Assembly (NCBI RefSeq): GCF_018882245.1
Contig: NZ_JACVOV010000001.1
Span: 248,001 to 312,000, forward strand
Direction: 5' to 3'
Length of the DNA: 64,000 nt
DNA from: Polynucleobacter sp. AP-Capit-er-40B-B4
GTDB taxonomy: Bacteria; Pseudomonadota; Gammaproteobacteria; Burkholderiales; Burkholderiaceae
Shown here: piece by piece, positions 42,859 through 51,278 of the stretch
How the letters are laid out: the number at the start of each line of letters is the position of its first letter
Numbering within the stretch: the stretch's first letter is position 1
The notes under the pieces: model-generated
Database searches by the model: none
Seen by the model: only the letters and a program-made list of their open reading frames with translations
Told to the model about the DNA's origin: nothing
Position numbers and translations under genes: made by a program

Positions 42859-43903
42859 CGATCTTGTTACGAATAATGCCAACACCGGTAATTTCTGTTT
42901 CCATAGTGTCACCTGGTTTCAAAAATTCTGGCGGCTTTCTACTGTAACCAACACCAGCAGGCGTACCCGTAGCAATGATGTCACCGGGCATCAATGTCAA
43001 GCTGCGTGACAGCTCTGCAATTACCACTGGAATCTTGAAATACATTTGCTTGTAACTGGCATTTTGCTTTTCAACGCCATTCACGCGACAGATAATGCGC
43101 GTGTCGTCTAGGTTAACACCTCCGGCAGTCACAATCCATGGACCCATCGGGCCGTGACCATCCAAGCTCTTACCTTTGAACCACTGACCTGAGTGACGCT
43201 TTTGTTGCACATCGCGAGCAGTTGTATCGTTATAGGCAGCATAGCCAAAAACATAGTCCATTGCATTTTCTTCAGGAATATTCTTCCCTTTTTTGCCAAT
43301 CACTACGGCTAGCTCAGCCTCCCAGTCGATTGCAGTGGAATAGCTACCATCATAAGGAATGGAGTCAAAAGGTCCATTCATGGTTTGCACACCTTTGGTA
43401 AAGAGTACTGGCACCTTTGGATATTCCTTAACACCCTGATCAGCACGTCTATCCTTGCCTTCGTCGAAGTGGTCCAAGTAATTCCAGCCAACGCAATAAA
43501 TATTACTTTGTGGCTTGGGAATTGGGGATAACAAAACCACTTGATTTACATTCTGCAAATTAGATCCGCGACCCTTAAACAAAGCCGCTAATTCAGAGAG
43601 CCCCCTATTGCCTGAGGCCGCCAATGAAATTGTTGACGTTGGATCGAATGAAAGCTGTACTTTTTGGCGCACTGCCTCAGCAGGAATATCTATGACCATG
43701 CCATCATTGGTTACTAAACCCAATCTTGAAGTGGCACCCATTTTTGGCAAGTAGTTAGCAATACGAAATCCTGCTTTACCTGTCATTGGCTCAACCACAA
43801 TAGGCTGACGGCCATCAGGCGCAGCAATTGCATTCGAAATAAACATACCACTCATGGCAGCGGACGCACCCAATTTAAGCGCATCTCTCCGATTTGTATC
43901 CAC
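42854..43903 (-). CDS. Tat-exported fumarylacetoacetate hydrolase family protein
   Basis: A 349-residue FAH-fold protein whose start NRRDALKLGASAAMSGMFIS is a twin-arginine signal (Arg5-Arg6, then a hydrophobic stretch to about 30). This implies export of a folded metalloenzyme, which is unusual because FAH enzymes are normally cytoplasmic. The catalytic domain begins near 100: YCVGWNYLDHFDE, IDWEAELAVVIG (metal Glu pair) and YNDTTARDVQQKRHSGQWFKGKS, positions about 230-252. GDIIATGTPAGVG closes it. The N-terminal 100 residues are an FAH N-domain. It is a single gene convergent with the rhodanese gene. The substrate is unknown. Confidence 0.85.
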   Translation of the reverse strand: MDTNRRDALKLGASAAMSGMFISNAIAAPDGRQPIVVEPMTGKAGFRIANYLPKMGATSRLGLVTNDGMVIDIPAEAVRQKVQLSFDPTSTISLAASGNRGLSELAALFKGRGSNLQNVNQVVLLSPIPKPQSNIYCVGWNYLDHFDEGKDRRADQGVKEYPKVPVLFTKGVQTMNGPFDSIPYDGSYSTAIDWEAELAVVIGKKGKNIPEENAMDYVFGYAAYNDTTARDVQQKRHSGQWFKGKSLDGHGPMGPWIVTAGGVNLDDTRIICRVNGVEKQNASYKQMYFKIPVVIAELSRSLTLMPGDIIATGTPAGVGYSRKPPEFLKPGDTMETEITGVGIIRNKIA

Positions 43904-44031
43904 GGCTTCTCCTTTAATCTTTTATTAGTGTTTTTATTAATACTGATACGTTCTTTAAACGATCTGCAGTAAATATTAATACCAAACTCTGATCTTGGGC
44001 AGAATATTGAAAAAATCACTATTCTTGAGCA

Positions 44032-44349
44032 ATGCGCCCTTTTACCCGCCCATTCCCCGTCCGCTCTCTTGCCTGCATATCTATTCTGTTTAGTCTTTGC
44101 GCCTGCGAACGCGAAACCTATACAAGCTGGAGTTGCAATTCTCAAACGGAAACCAAGATTCCTATGGTGCTTCGAAAAGCTCAAATGGAACTACAGGGGA
44201 ATATATTTGACTATTGCGGCAGCCTTGGAAATCAGAGTTACTTTGATCAAAAATGCCCAGTCCAAACCAATCAATCCAGCATTACATTTACACCCTCCAC
44301 TGGATTATTGATAAATCAAGATCAAGACTTGCAATGTGCAGCGTTGTAA
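44032..44349 (+). CDS. Small putative lipoprotein, unrecognised
   Basis: A 105-residue frame starting MRPFTRPFPVRSLACISILF. Its hydrophobic segment ends in LCAC (lipobox-like, Cys25). The rest is Ser/Thr/Gln-rich and contains three more cysteines (SCNS, DYCGS, KCPV), suggesting disulfides in the periplasm. No family is recognised. It precedes the TIGR02450 gene by 23 nt on the same strand. A second frame, +1 shifted, overlaps most of it. The lipobox favours the frame given. Confidence 0.5.
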   Translation: MRPFTRPFPVRSLACISILFSLCACERETYTSWSCNSQTETKIPMVLRKAQMELQGNIFDYCGSLGNQSYFDQKCPVQTNQSSITFTPSTGLLINQDQDLQCAAL

Positions 44350-44372
44350 AGAGAACAGCGCCTAATTAATCT

Positions 44373-44594
44373 ATGAATCGCCTCAGCCCCAAGAAATTAT
44401 TACTTACCAAGTGGACGGCCGTAAAGCCGATTGCCAAACAGAAGCATTTTTTAGTCAGCAAAGTGATTCTTCCTGAACCACCCAGCGACAAGATTGAATT
44501 TGTTGAAATTGAGGCAGTCTATTCTAAGAAAACGACGCTCATTGCTTGGCGTGATCTCACCAATAGCGAATTATGGTTGCAGGGCTGGCAATAA
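44373..44594 (+). CDS. TIGR02450 (DUF2389) family small protein
   Basis: A 73-residue conserved protein. The pattern is MNRLSPKKLLLTKWTAVKPI, then KHFLVSKV and the closing RDLTNSELWLQGWQ. The tryptophan-rich ending and SPKKLLxSKWTAV start are the family hallmarks. Function is unknown. A strong terminator begins 3 nt after the stop. Confidence 0.85.
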   Translation: MNRLSPKKLLLTKWTAVKPIAKQKHFLVSKVILPEPPSDKIEFVEIEAVYSKKTTLIAWRDLTNSELWLQGWQ

Positions 44595-44596
44595 AA

Positions 44597-44623
44597 AACC
44601 GCCTCGGGAATGAGGCGGTTTTT
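44597..44623. terminator. Bidirectional terminator
   Basis: AACCGCCTC (44597-44605) pairs with GAGGCGGTT (44612-44620) over GGGAAT, followed by T's on the right and preceded by A's on the left. It closes the TIGR02450 gene and the convergent phasin-like gene. Confidence 0.88.
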
Positions 44624-44656
44624 GTAGTGCGCTAGTAGAGATGATTGTTAATCAGA

Positions 44657-45172
44657 CTACTTTTTGCCTCCGGATTTTTTAACCAAGTCATCGATATTCT
44701 TTTCAGCAGCGTCAGCTACTTGATTCACAATACGACGACCCTCTTTAAACATCTTCTGCCCAGTTGTAGACATTTCATTGACAACTTTAGATAGCTTGTC
44801 AGCATGACTTGGAATTTTATTTTCAGCGTCTTCCAACCAATTGACTAATGAACTGCGAACTTTCTCAAGATGCTTCTCAGTTTCATCGGCAGCACTCTCA
44901 CCAATATCTTTGAGAACTGATTTCACCTTCTTTTGATAAACCGTAGCTCGCTTAGCGGCTTCTTTTGTGGCTTCTTCTTGCAGGTCTTTTAGCTTAGCCA
45001 AATCATTTTTTGCAGCTGACTTAGCGCTATCGAGGGCATTTTTCATACCCCACTCCATTTCAGCAATGTGATGCTCACTTAATTGTTTAGCTGCATCCAA
45101 CAGCTTGTGCGAGTAATCAAACAATTCCTTGGCTTTTTCTTGTTGCCACTTTTGTAGATCTTTTGCATCCAT
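44657..45172 (-). CDS. Phasin-like, coiled-coil helical protein
   Basis: A 171-residue, charged, almost entirely helical protein with no signal peptide or cysteine. It has a Lys/Glu/Ala heptad pattern over residues 1-150 and a C-terminal stretch NQVADAAEKNIDDLVKK. Short phasins that coat polyhydroxyalkanoate granules look like this, and the FDYSHKLLDAAKQLSEH start agrees. No PHA synthase is nearby, so a phasin role is inferred from composition only. GGAGCGAAAA before the ATG is a good ribosome binding site. It is a single gene. Confidence 0.6.
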   Translation of the reverse strand: MDAKDLQKWQQEKAKELFDYSHKLLDAAKQLSEHHIAEMEWGMKNALDSAKSAAKNDLAKLKDLQEEATKEAAKRATVYQKKVKSVLKDIGESAADETEKHLEKVRSSLVNWLEDAENKIPSHADKLSKVVNEMSTTGQKMFKEGRRIVNQVADAAEKNIDDLVKKSGGKK

Positions 45173-45275
45173 TTTTCGCTCCTATGAACAAGGGTTAATA
45201 AGACTTTGATACTTAACTCTATACCGAATTAGATGAGCTGCCAATTCCCCTGATTCCAGGCATTAAAATAAGAGG

Positions 45276-45665
45276 ATGACCGAAAGAAAATCCGTATATG
45301 ACAGTATTGGTGGAATCGACAAAATCGATGAATTAGTGGATCGTTTTTACGATTTAATGGCTTTAGAGCCAGTTTTTAGTGATTTACGTACGATGCACCC
45401 CCAAGATCTTTCGAACTCACGAGAAAAGCTAAAGTTTTTCCTAACCGGCTGGATGGGTGGCCCCGATATCTACTCACCCAAATACGGACACCCCATGCTT
45501 AGAGCCCGCCATCTTCCATTTAAGATCGGCCTGAAAGAGCGCAATCAGTGGTTGGCGTGTATGTATAAAGCCATGGAAGAATGCGGCATTGAAGGCAGCG
45601 TTGCGAAACAACTTGAAGAATCATTTTTCAACACCGCAGACTGGATGAGAAATCAACCAAACTAA
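45276..45665 (+). CDS. Group II truncated haemoglobin
   Basis: A 129-residue 2-over-2 globin. YDSIGGIDKIDELVDRFYDLM (8-28), FLTGWMGGPDIYSPKYGHPMLRARHLPF, described by position (55-82), and NQWLACMYKAM (90-100) fit the GlbO family. His79 is the likely proximal haem ligand. Trp92 is the conserved G8 Trp of group II. The role is probably NO or O2 handling. It is convergent with a Bug gene whose stop follows directly. It starts with ATG in a poor ribosome-binding context. Confidence 0.9.
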   Translation: MTERKSVYDSIGGIDKIDELVDRFYDLMALEPVFSDLRTMHPQDLSNSREKLKFFLTGWMGGPDIYSPKYGHPMLRARHLPFKIGLKERNQWLACMYKAMEECGIEGSVAKQLEESFFNTADWMRNQPN

Positions 45666-46655
45666 TTAGTCAATCTTGGCGCCTGCTTGCTTCACTGCTT
45701 TTGCCCAGCGCGGCATTTCGTTTGCAAGAAACTTAGCGAACTGCTCGGCATTTAAGTAAGCAGGGTCAGCGCCTTGATCGATCATTTTTTTCTGAACATC
45801 AGGCGATTCCAAAGCCTCCTTAAAAGCTTGGCTCAATTTATTGATCGCTTCAGGCGGCGTACCTTTTGGCGCCAAAATTCCATAAAAACCTACGACATCC
45901 AAGTTAGCTACACCGGTTTCAATAACAGTCGGAGTATTTGGTAGGGCGGAATTCCGTTTGGCACTAGTAACAGCCAAGGCTTTAACTTTCCCCTGCTGGG
46001 CGTAATTGGCCGCCTGCGGTACAGACTCTGCCATAAATTGAACGTGCCCTGCAATCAAATCAGTAAAGGCAGGGGCGCTGCCTTTAAAGGGAATATGCAC
46101 CATGAATATTCCAGTCTCACTCTTAAGCATCTCTGGCACCAAATGAGAGATACCGCCATTGCCAGCCGATCCATAGTTCAACTTACCAGGATTTGCTTTT
46201 GCATAAGCAACCAGCTCTTTGAGCGTATTGGCCTGTACATCCTTGTTCACAATCAATGCAAGCGGTTGCTGCGCAGTTCTTGCGACAGGTTGAAAATCTT
46301 TTAAGGTGTCATAAGGTGACTTGGTATAAATCGCAGGGTTAATCACCATTGTTCCCGTATTGGCCAGTAGAACGGTATACCCATCGGCAGGAGATTGCAT
46401 AACAAACTGTGCGCCTACCGTACCACCTGCCCCAGCCTTGTAATCCACGATCACCGTTTGACCTAAGGATGTTTGCAATTTATCAACGAAAAGACGGATA
46501 TGCGCATCTAACGGGCCGCCCGCTGGAAAGCCAATGATGATCTTGATGGGTTTATCGGGATAGACGGCTTTAGCAGGATTAATTGCCAAAAATAGCATCA
46601 AGCCTAATAACAATTCCCTATAGATCCGCATGGAGTTTGGCATAAAAGACTGCAT
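45666..46655 (-). CDS. Bug/TctC family solute-binding protein
   Basis: Fourth Bug receptor, 329 residues, with a signal peptide ending at PAKAV (about 30). IKIIIGFPAGGPLDAHIR and DYKAGAGGTVGAQFVMQSP are the family signatures, as is VHIPFKGSAPAFTDLIAGH. Two further ATGs (codons 5 and 9) are alternative starts with equally good signal peptides. It is convergent with the haemoglobin gene and divergent from the TerC gene. It has no TctA/TctB companions. Confidence 0.92.
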   Translation of the reverse strand: MQSFMPNSMRIYRELLLGLMLFLAINPAKAVYPDKPIKIIIGFPAGGPLDAHIRLFVDKLQTSLGQTVIVDYKAGAGGTVGAQFVMQSPADGYTVLLANTGTMVINPAIYTKSPYDTLKDFQPVARTAQQPLALIVNKDVQANTLKELVAYAKANPGKLNYGSAGNGGISHLVPEMLKSETGIFMVHIPFKGSAPAFTDLIAGHVQFMAESVPQAANYAQQGKVKALAVTSAKRNSALPNTPTVIETGVANLDVVGFYGILAPKGTPPEAINKLSQAFKEALESPDVQKKMIDQGADPAYLNAEQFAKFLANEMPRWAKAVKQAGAKID

Positions 46656-46706
46656 TGAATAAATTTAGATACACTTTACCTGAAGGCCATCTCAGAAAAG
46701 AAAAAA

Positions 46707-47468
46707 ATGATTGAAAGTTTCATACAACTTATTAGCGACCCTAACGCATGGATCGCTTTTTTAACACTCTCTGCTCTTGAGATCATTCTTGGCATTGATA
46801 ACATCATATTTATTAGCGTCATCGCCAACAGACTCCCAATTGAGATTCGAGAAAAGGTTCGTCAGTTTGGCCTGATCTTTGCGCTAGTGACCCGCATCCT
46901 ATTGTTACTAAGCCTTTCCTGGGTAATGGGTCTCACAGAACCACTGTTTGATATTGCTGGCAAATCCATTAGTGGCAGAGATCTCATCCTCTTGCTAGGG
47001 GGCTTCTTTTTAATCTGGAAAGCTTCAAAAGAAATTTATGTTGAGGTTGAGGCAGGCGATCATAGCGATGAGCATAGCGAATCTGGCGAAAAAAAGAAAG
47101 CCAAAACACTACTCTCCTTGTTTATCGGATCAGTTTTGCAAATTGGCTTGCTGGACATTATCTTTTCTCTAGATAGCGTCATTACTGCGGTAGGCATGGT
47201 TGATCAAATTAGCGTGATGATTGCGGCGGTATTAACTTCTGTAGTCATCATGCTGGTTGCAGCAAAGCCAATTGGGGACTTTGTTCATCGCCATCCATCC
47301 ATAAAGGTTCTGGCGCTATCTTTTCTAACGGTTGTTGGCGTAGTCCTAATCGCAGAGGGCATGGGGGTTCATATTCCCAAGGGGTATGTTTACGTTGCCA
47401 TGGCATTTTCACTATCCGTGGAGCTTTTAAATATCCGCTCACGTGAAAAAAAGAAAAGGTTAAAGTAA
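46707..47468 (+). CDS. TerC family membrane protein
   Basis: A 253-residue polytopic protein. LEIILGIDNIIFISVIANRLP (24-44) and the second related segment GLLDIIFSLDSVITAVGMVDQI (146-167) are the twin Asp-containing TerC signatures. Seven membrane segments are expected. A charged cytoplasmic loop (EVEAGDHSDEHSESGEKKK) lies in the middle. Family members handle Mn(II) or other metal export and cofactor loading of exported enzymes. It is divergent from the fourth Bug gene and converges with the BaiN-type gene. Confidence 0.9.
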   Translation: MIESFIQLISDPNAWIAFLTLSALEIILGIDNIIFISVIANRLPIEIREKVRQFGLIFALVTRILLLLSLSWVMGLTEPLFDIAGKSISGRDLILLLGGFFLIWKASKEIYVEVEAGDHSDEHSESGEKKKAKTLLSLFIGSVLQIGLLDIIFSLDSVITAVGMVDQISVMIAAVLTSVVIMLVAAKPIGDFVHRHPSIKVLALSFLTVVGVVLIAEGMGVHIPKGYVYVAMAFSLSVELLNIRSREKKKRLK

Positions 47469-47487
47469 TCTTCGGTTACATCACTAC

Positions 47488-48705
47488 TTATAGGGCTTGT
47501 GCGCAAGCAAATCCGCTTGCCCAAGCCCACTGGAAGTTATGACCACCTAAGTGACCAGTAACATCAACGCATTCACCAATAAAAAAGAGTCCTGGATGTT
47601 TGCGCGACATCATGGTCTGCCCATCGAGCTCTTTGGTATCTACGCCACCTAACATTACCTCAGCTTTTTTCCACCCCAAGGTACCTGCAGGCTTGACTGA
47701 CCAGTTTGTGATGAGCTCCTTGAGAGCTTGTCGATCTTTTTTAGAAACTTCCGCCCACTTACGACCCGTTAAGCCTTTTTGATCAGCAAATGCTTTAGCT
47801 AAGCGCTGTGGCAAAACAGAGGCCAGAATAGTTTCAGTAAGTTTTAAGCGATTCTCTTCATTGTTAAAGAGTTCATCACAATTAAATCCACCGGGACGTT
47901 CAATTGCCCCCAACCAATCAATATGAATCGGCTCACCCTCCTCCCAATAGCTACTTGCCTGGAGAACTGCAGGACCCGATAAGCCTTTGTGAGTGAGAAG
48001 CAGGTCTTCATTGAATCTACAGGCACCATAACGATGCCCCTTGGAGCCTGAAGCAATTCTGACGGGAACGCTCAGACCGGCTAATTCATTGAGATTCCCA
48101 AAATTATCCGCAGTAAATGAAAGTGGCACTAGAGCAGGCCTTGGGTCGACCACCTTGAGTCCAAACTGTTTTGCAATATCTAAAGAATAGGCAGTGGCTC
48201 CAATAGCAGGAACAGGCAAACCACCCGTAGCCATTACCACTGACTTCGACTTTTCAATACCCATATTGGTATGCACGGTCCACTCATCGCCATCTTGAGC
48301 GATAGACTGAATCGTGACAGGATGACGAATAGTGACTTTGCCCTTGGCACACTCAGCAAACAGCATCTCAATAATTTCTTTGGCAGAGTCATCACAAAAC
48401 AATTGACCTTGATGCTTCTCGTGATAACCAATCTTATAAGCAGTAACTAGCTTGATAAATTCCGAGGATGGATACCTGGCAAGCGCACTTTTAACAAAAT
48501 GCTGGTTGAGGGATAAGAAATTGGCTGGACTGCTGTGCAGGTTTGTAAAGTTGCAACGGCCACCCCCGCTAATACGTATTTTTTCACCCAATACTTCTGC
48601 GTGATCCAGTACCAGCACCCTCTTTCCCAATTGACCGGCAACGCCTGCACAAAATAGGCCCGCTGCACCACCACCGATAACGATGGCATCCCAAGTTTTA
48701 CTCAT
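47488..48705 (-). CDS. BaiN/RdsA-type NAD(P)/FAD-dependent oxidoreductase (YhiN family)
   Basis: A 405-residue HI0933-like flavoprotein. The FAD motif GGGAAGLFCAGVAGQLG spans 12-28. VLGEKIRISGGGRCNFTN lies near 40-57. SVVMATGGLPVPAIGATA and the closing GECVDVTGHLGGHNFQWAWASG are family blocks. It is a soluble enzyme of unknown substrate; related proteins reduce bile acids or work in selenium/nucleoside metabolism. Its start lies 3 nt after the stop of the channel-like gene, so the two are probably one operon. Confidence 0.9.
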   Translation of the reverse strand: MSKTWDAIVIGGGAAGLFCAGVAGQLGKRVLVLDHAEVLGEKIRISGGGRCNFTNLHSSPANFLSLNQHFVKSALARYPSSEFIKLVTAYKIGYHEKHQGQLFCDDSAKEIIEMLFAECAKGKVTIRHPVTIQSIAQDGDEWTVHTNMGIEKSKSVVMATGGLPVPAIGATAYSLDIAKQFGLKVVDPRPALVPLSFTADNFGNLNELAGLSVPVRIASGSKGHRYGACRFNEDLLLTHKGLSGPAVLQASSYWEEGEPIHIDWLGAIERPGGFNCDELFNNEENRLKLTETILASVLPQRLAKAFADQKGLTGRKWAEVSKKDRQALKELITNWSVKPAGTLGWKKAEVMLGGVDTKELDGQTMMSRKHPGLFFIGECVDVTGHLGGHNFQWAWASGFACAQAL

Positions 48706-48708
48706 GTA

Positions 48709-49221
48709 TTACTCAAAACGATCGATGATGTCGGATGAGATCTTTAGCTTTCTCATATGAAGCTTGGTATAGGCCTGACGGAAGTTTTTAGTCATCGAGA
48801 TCATGACCGATGCAGTCCATGCAAAAGAAAACATTCCAGAAAAAGCGATGATAACTGCCAACATTTTCCAGCCATCCGGAAGAATATCTTCCATAAAGCC
48901 CATCGCGGTATAAGTACTACCGCTAAATAAAATGCTTTGACCTAATGCTAGCAGCAATTTGAATGCATATAACGCAATACCCCAGATGAGTATTTCAGCA
49001 ATGTGCGTTAGAAATAATAGAAATACGCTGATATAAAAACAGAGCGCTACAGCAGAGTACTTTTTCTCAGCCAAATACAAAAATGTTTTAACCTCATAGC
49101 GCTTAGCAATCTGGAGCAGCATTACGCCATGAAACACCATAACAAATAAGAGCATAGCCCCACCCAGAAGATAACCAGGAAGATCAAGAGATGTGGCGAG
49201 ATTGGCTTGCGAGGGATTCAT
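48709..49221 (-). CDS. Ion-channel-like membrane protein with degenerate selectivity filter
   Basis: A 170-residue membrane protein with helices at about 15-38, 58-75 and 78-92, then a re-entrant loop and a last helix at 118-142. FSGSTYTAMGFMEDILPDGW (97-116) occupies the position of the K-channel pore loop and filter (normally TVGYGD), but only the Thr and Gly pattern is kept. The C-terminal YTKLHMRKLKISSD is basic and cytoplasmic. A pore-forming role is inferred and not certain. It is the first gene of a pair with the BaiN-type gene. Confidence 0.65.
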   Translation of the reverse strand: MNPSQANLATSLDLPGYLLGGAMLLFVMVFHGVMLLQIAKRYEVKTFLYLAEKKYSAVALCFYISVFLLFLTHIAEILIWGIALYAFKLLLALGQSILFSGSTYTAMGFMEDILPDGWKMLAVIIAFSGMFSFAWTASVMISMTKNFRQAYTKLHMRKLKISSDIIDRFE

Positions 49222-49245
49222 AGTGGTGATTTTACAGGCGCCTTC

Positions 49246-50103
49246 TTAGCCTAGCTGATACCAATCTCGAATCACCTGCCAAGCCTCTTCGGCCGTTTCA
49301 GAAAAGTGAATACTCTGCATATCTTCTTTGTCAATTACACCAAATTCCACCATACCCTTAAAGTTCACCATCTCATTCCAATAGCTATTTCCTACCAATA
49401 TCACTGGTATAGGCACAACCTTTTTGGTCTGTATAAGCGTTAAGACCTCAAATAACTCATCAAAAGAACCAAAACCTCCTGGATAGGCCACGATTGCTCT
49501 TGCCCTTAACATGAAGTGCATCTTACGCAGAGCAAAGTAATGAAAACGAAAACTTAAACCAGGGCTGATGTACTGATTTGGGTGCTGCTCTCTAGGAAGG
49601 CTGATATTAAAACCAATGGTTTTGTCGCCCGATTCAAATGCACCACGGTTAGCAGCCTCCATAATGCCAGGGCCGCCGCCCGTACAAATATGCAACTTGT
49701 TAGAGTCTTTTTTCTGTGTTGCATTGTAGGAAGCAACTAGAGCACCAAACTGACGAGCGGATTCGTAATATTGACTATGCAATAACGCTTTATTAGCAGC
49801 TGCTATCTCGTCTGTAGTCTTGGCCTTTTCTTTGAGGACTAATGCTTCTGCCTCACTCACAAAACGCGTTGAACCAAATACTGTAATCGTGTGCTCGATA
49901 CCATGTTCTTTGAGTAGCACTTCAGGTTTAAGCAACTCCAACTCAAATCGAATGCCCATAGTTTCTCTACGAGCCAAAAAGGCTTCATCATCAAAAGCAA
50001 ACTTATAAGAGTCATCAGAGTCTTGCTCTGAGATTTGACCTTGATGTAGATTTAAAAACTCGGTGATCGTTTGCGAGTTATGAATGGGCAGCTTTGGACT
50101 CAT
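49246..50103 (-). CDS. LOG family Rossmann-fold protein (TIGR00730)
   Basis: A 285-residue protein of the LOG type (cytokinin riboside phosphate phosphoribohydrolase-like), with GGGPGIMEAANRGAFESG and PGGFGSFDELFEVLTL, the PGGxGT-type motif with Ser in place of Thr. RIVAYP (nucleotide-binding region) precedes it. The frame opens at 50133. The ATG at 50103 is preferred because AAAGG lies about 9 nt upstream. A substrate such as a nucleoside monophosphate is plausible. It is a single gene on this strand. Confidence 0.88.
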   Translation of the reverse strand: MSPKLPIHNSQTITEFLNLHQGQISEQDSDDSYKFAFDDEAFLARRETMGIRFELELLKPEVLLKEHGIEHTITVFGSTRFVSEAEALVLKEKAKTTDEIAAANKALLHSQYYESARQFGALVASYNATQKKDSNKLHICTGGGPGIMEAANRGAFESGDKTIGFNISLPREQHPNQYISPGLSFRFHYFALRKMHFMLRARAIVAYPGGFGSFDELFEVLTLIQTKKVVPIPVILVGNSYWNEMVNFKGMVEFGVIDKEDMQSIHFSETAEEAWQVIRDWYQLG

Positions 50104-50267
50104 ATGGCAACCTTTTGGGGTAATTTGGACCATCTTAACTCGCGTCCAAAATAAGTGTTAATACCTAGTTCAACCAAGGATACGGGCTTCTAGGGATTAT
50201 CGGGATTTACCCAGAGCCCATCCCGAGTTAATATTGATGTAATTTCAATCCAATCGAAGGAAAAGCA

Positions 50268-50468
50268 ATGAGCAACCGTGCAATTATCATTATGGTACTA
50301 GTCTTAATTGGTGCCACCGCCTATTTACTAATCAAAGGCGACGGCGACATTGATATGGGCGGTGAAAAGCATGGTGCTGAAGCTGCGCACATGGAAGATG
50401 CAAAGAAAGATGCGCCTGCCGCTCCTGCAGCAGCCCCAGCAGCTCCTGCAGCTGACGCTAAGAAGTAA
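50268..50468 (+). CDS. Small single-span membrane protein with Ala/Pro-rich tail
   Basis: A 66-residue protein. Residues 5-23 (AIIIMVLVLIGATAYLLIK) form one membrane helix. The rest is acidic, then low-complexity Ala/Pro/Lys (DAPAAPAAAPAAPAADAKK). A good ribosome binding site (CGAAGGAAAAGC) precedes the ATG and a strong terminator follows the stop by 20 nt, so it is a real single-gene unit. No family is recognised. The tail probably projects into the periplasm. Confidence 0.7.
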   Translation: MSNRAIIIMVLVLIGATAYLLIKGDGDIDMGGEKHGAEAAHMEDAKKDAPAAPAAAPAAPAADAKK

Positions 50469-50487
50469 TTCTTTCTTCTGCATATAA

Positions 50488-50512
50488 AACCGCGGTCCGC
50501 CGCGGTTTTTTT
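50488..50512 (+). terminator. Rho-independent terminator of the 66-residue gene
   Basis: AACCGCGG (50488-50495) pairs with CCGCGGTT (50500-50507) over TCCG, with a run of seven T's ending at 50512. It separates the micro-protein gene from the next, which starts 20 nt later. Confidence 0.9.
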
Positions 50513-50531
50513 ATCCCCACTTTTTGTAGAT

Positions 50532-51269
50532 ATGAAAACCATCGACTCTTCTACCCTCACTTCCTTTGCTCCAACTGGAACCTTGCGTGTCGGCATCAAT
50601 TTAGGCAACCCAATTCTTGCAAATGAGGAGCCCAATACAAAACGTCTTTATGGCGTAACGATTGATATTGCAAATGAGATTGGAAAGAGAATCTCTCTGC
50701 CGGTAGAACTCATTCCCTTTAAAACAGCTGGTGCCACAGTAGACGCAGTTAAGGCCGAGGAAATCGATTTGGTATTTGTAGCAATTGATCCAGTGCGTGG
50801 CGCCGATATTAGCTATACCCCAGCCTACATTCAGATTGAAGGGGCTTATATGGTCAAAGCCGATTCAACCATCAATAACAATGAAGAGGTAGATGCTGTT
50901 GGTAATGAAATCGTGGTTGGTAAAGGCAGTGCCTATGACCTCTACCTGTCCCGTGAGATCAAGAATGCTACCCTGCTCCGCGCCGCCAGCTCACAAGCTG
51001 TCGTGGACGACTTTATGTCAGGCCAGGGAAATATAGCTGCAGGGGTAAAACAGCAGCTTGAGAGTGATGCAAAACGCTACGAGGGTTTGCGCATGTTACC
51101 CGGACGCTTTATGGTGATCAATCAGGCAATTGGCATTCCGAAGGCTCGCACTCACTATGAGGACACTACCGCCTACTTAAGTAATGTCATCAAAGAGCTA
51201 AAACAATCTGACTTCATTGCTGATGCCATGAATCGCCACAACATTCAAGGCGCAAAAGTAGCTGACTAA
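50532..51269 (+). CDS. Family 3 amino-acid-type solute-binding protein lacking a signal peptide
   Basis: A 245-residue PBP-fold protein. GTLRVGINLGNPILANEE (16-33), YGVTIDIANEIGKRISLPVELI, described by position (40-61), and VDAVKAEEIDLVFVAIDPVRGADI are the usual SBP_bac_3 segments. The N-terminus MKTIDSSTLTSFAPTG is polar with no hydrophobic stretch, and no upstream start can add one because the terminator lies directly upstream. The protein is probably cytoplasmic, unlike ordinary transport receptors. It could be an enzyme-like or sensor relative. It converges on the beta-CASP gene with a 9-nt gap. Confidence 0.8.
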   Translation: MKTIDSSTLTSFAPTGTLRVGINLGNPILANEEPNTKRLYGVTIDIANEIGKRISLPVELIPFKTAGATVDAVKAEEIDLVFVAIDPVRGADISYTPAYIQIEGAYMVKADSTINNNEEVDAVGNEIVVGKGSAYDLYLSREIKNATLLRAASSQAVVDDFMSGQGNIAAGVKQQLESDAKRYEGLRMLPGRFMVINQAIGIPKARTHYEDTTAYLSNVIKELKQSDFIADAMNRHNIQGAKVAD

Positions 51270-51278
51270 ATTTATTAT

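Noticed and set aside
44069..44311. Frame shifted +1 over the small lipoprotein gene
   Set aside because: It lacks a lipobox and ribosome binding site; the first frame has the better signal sequence.
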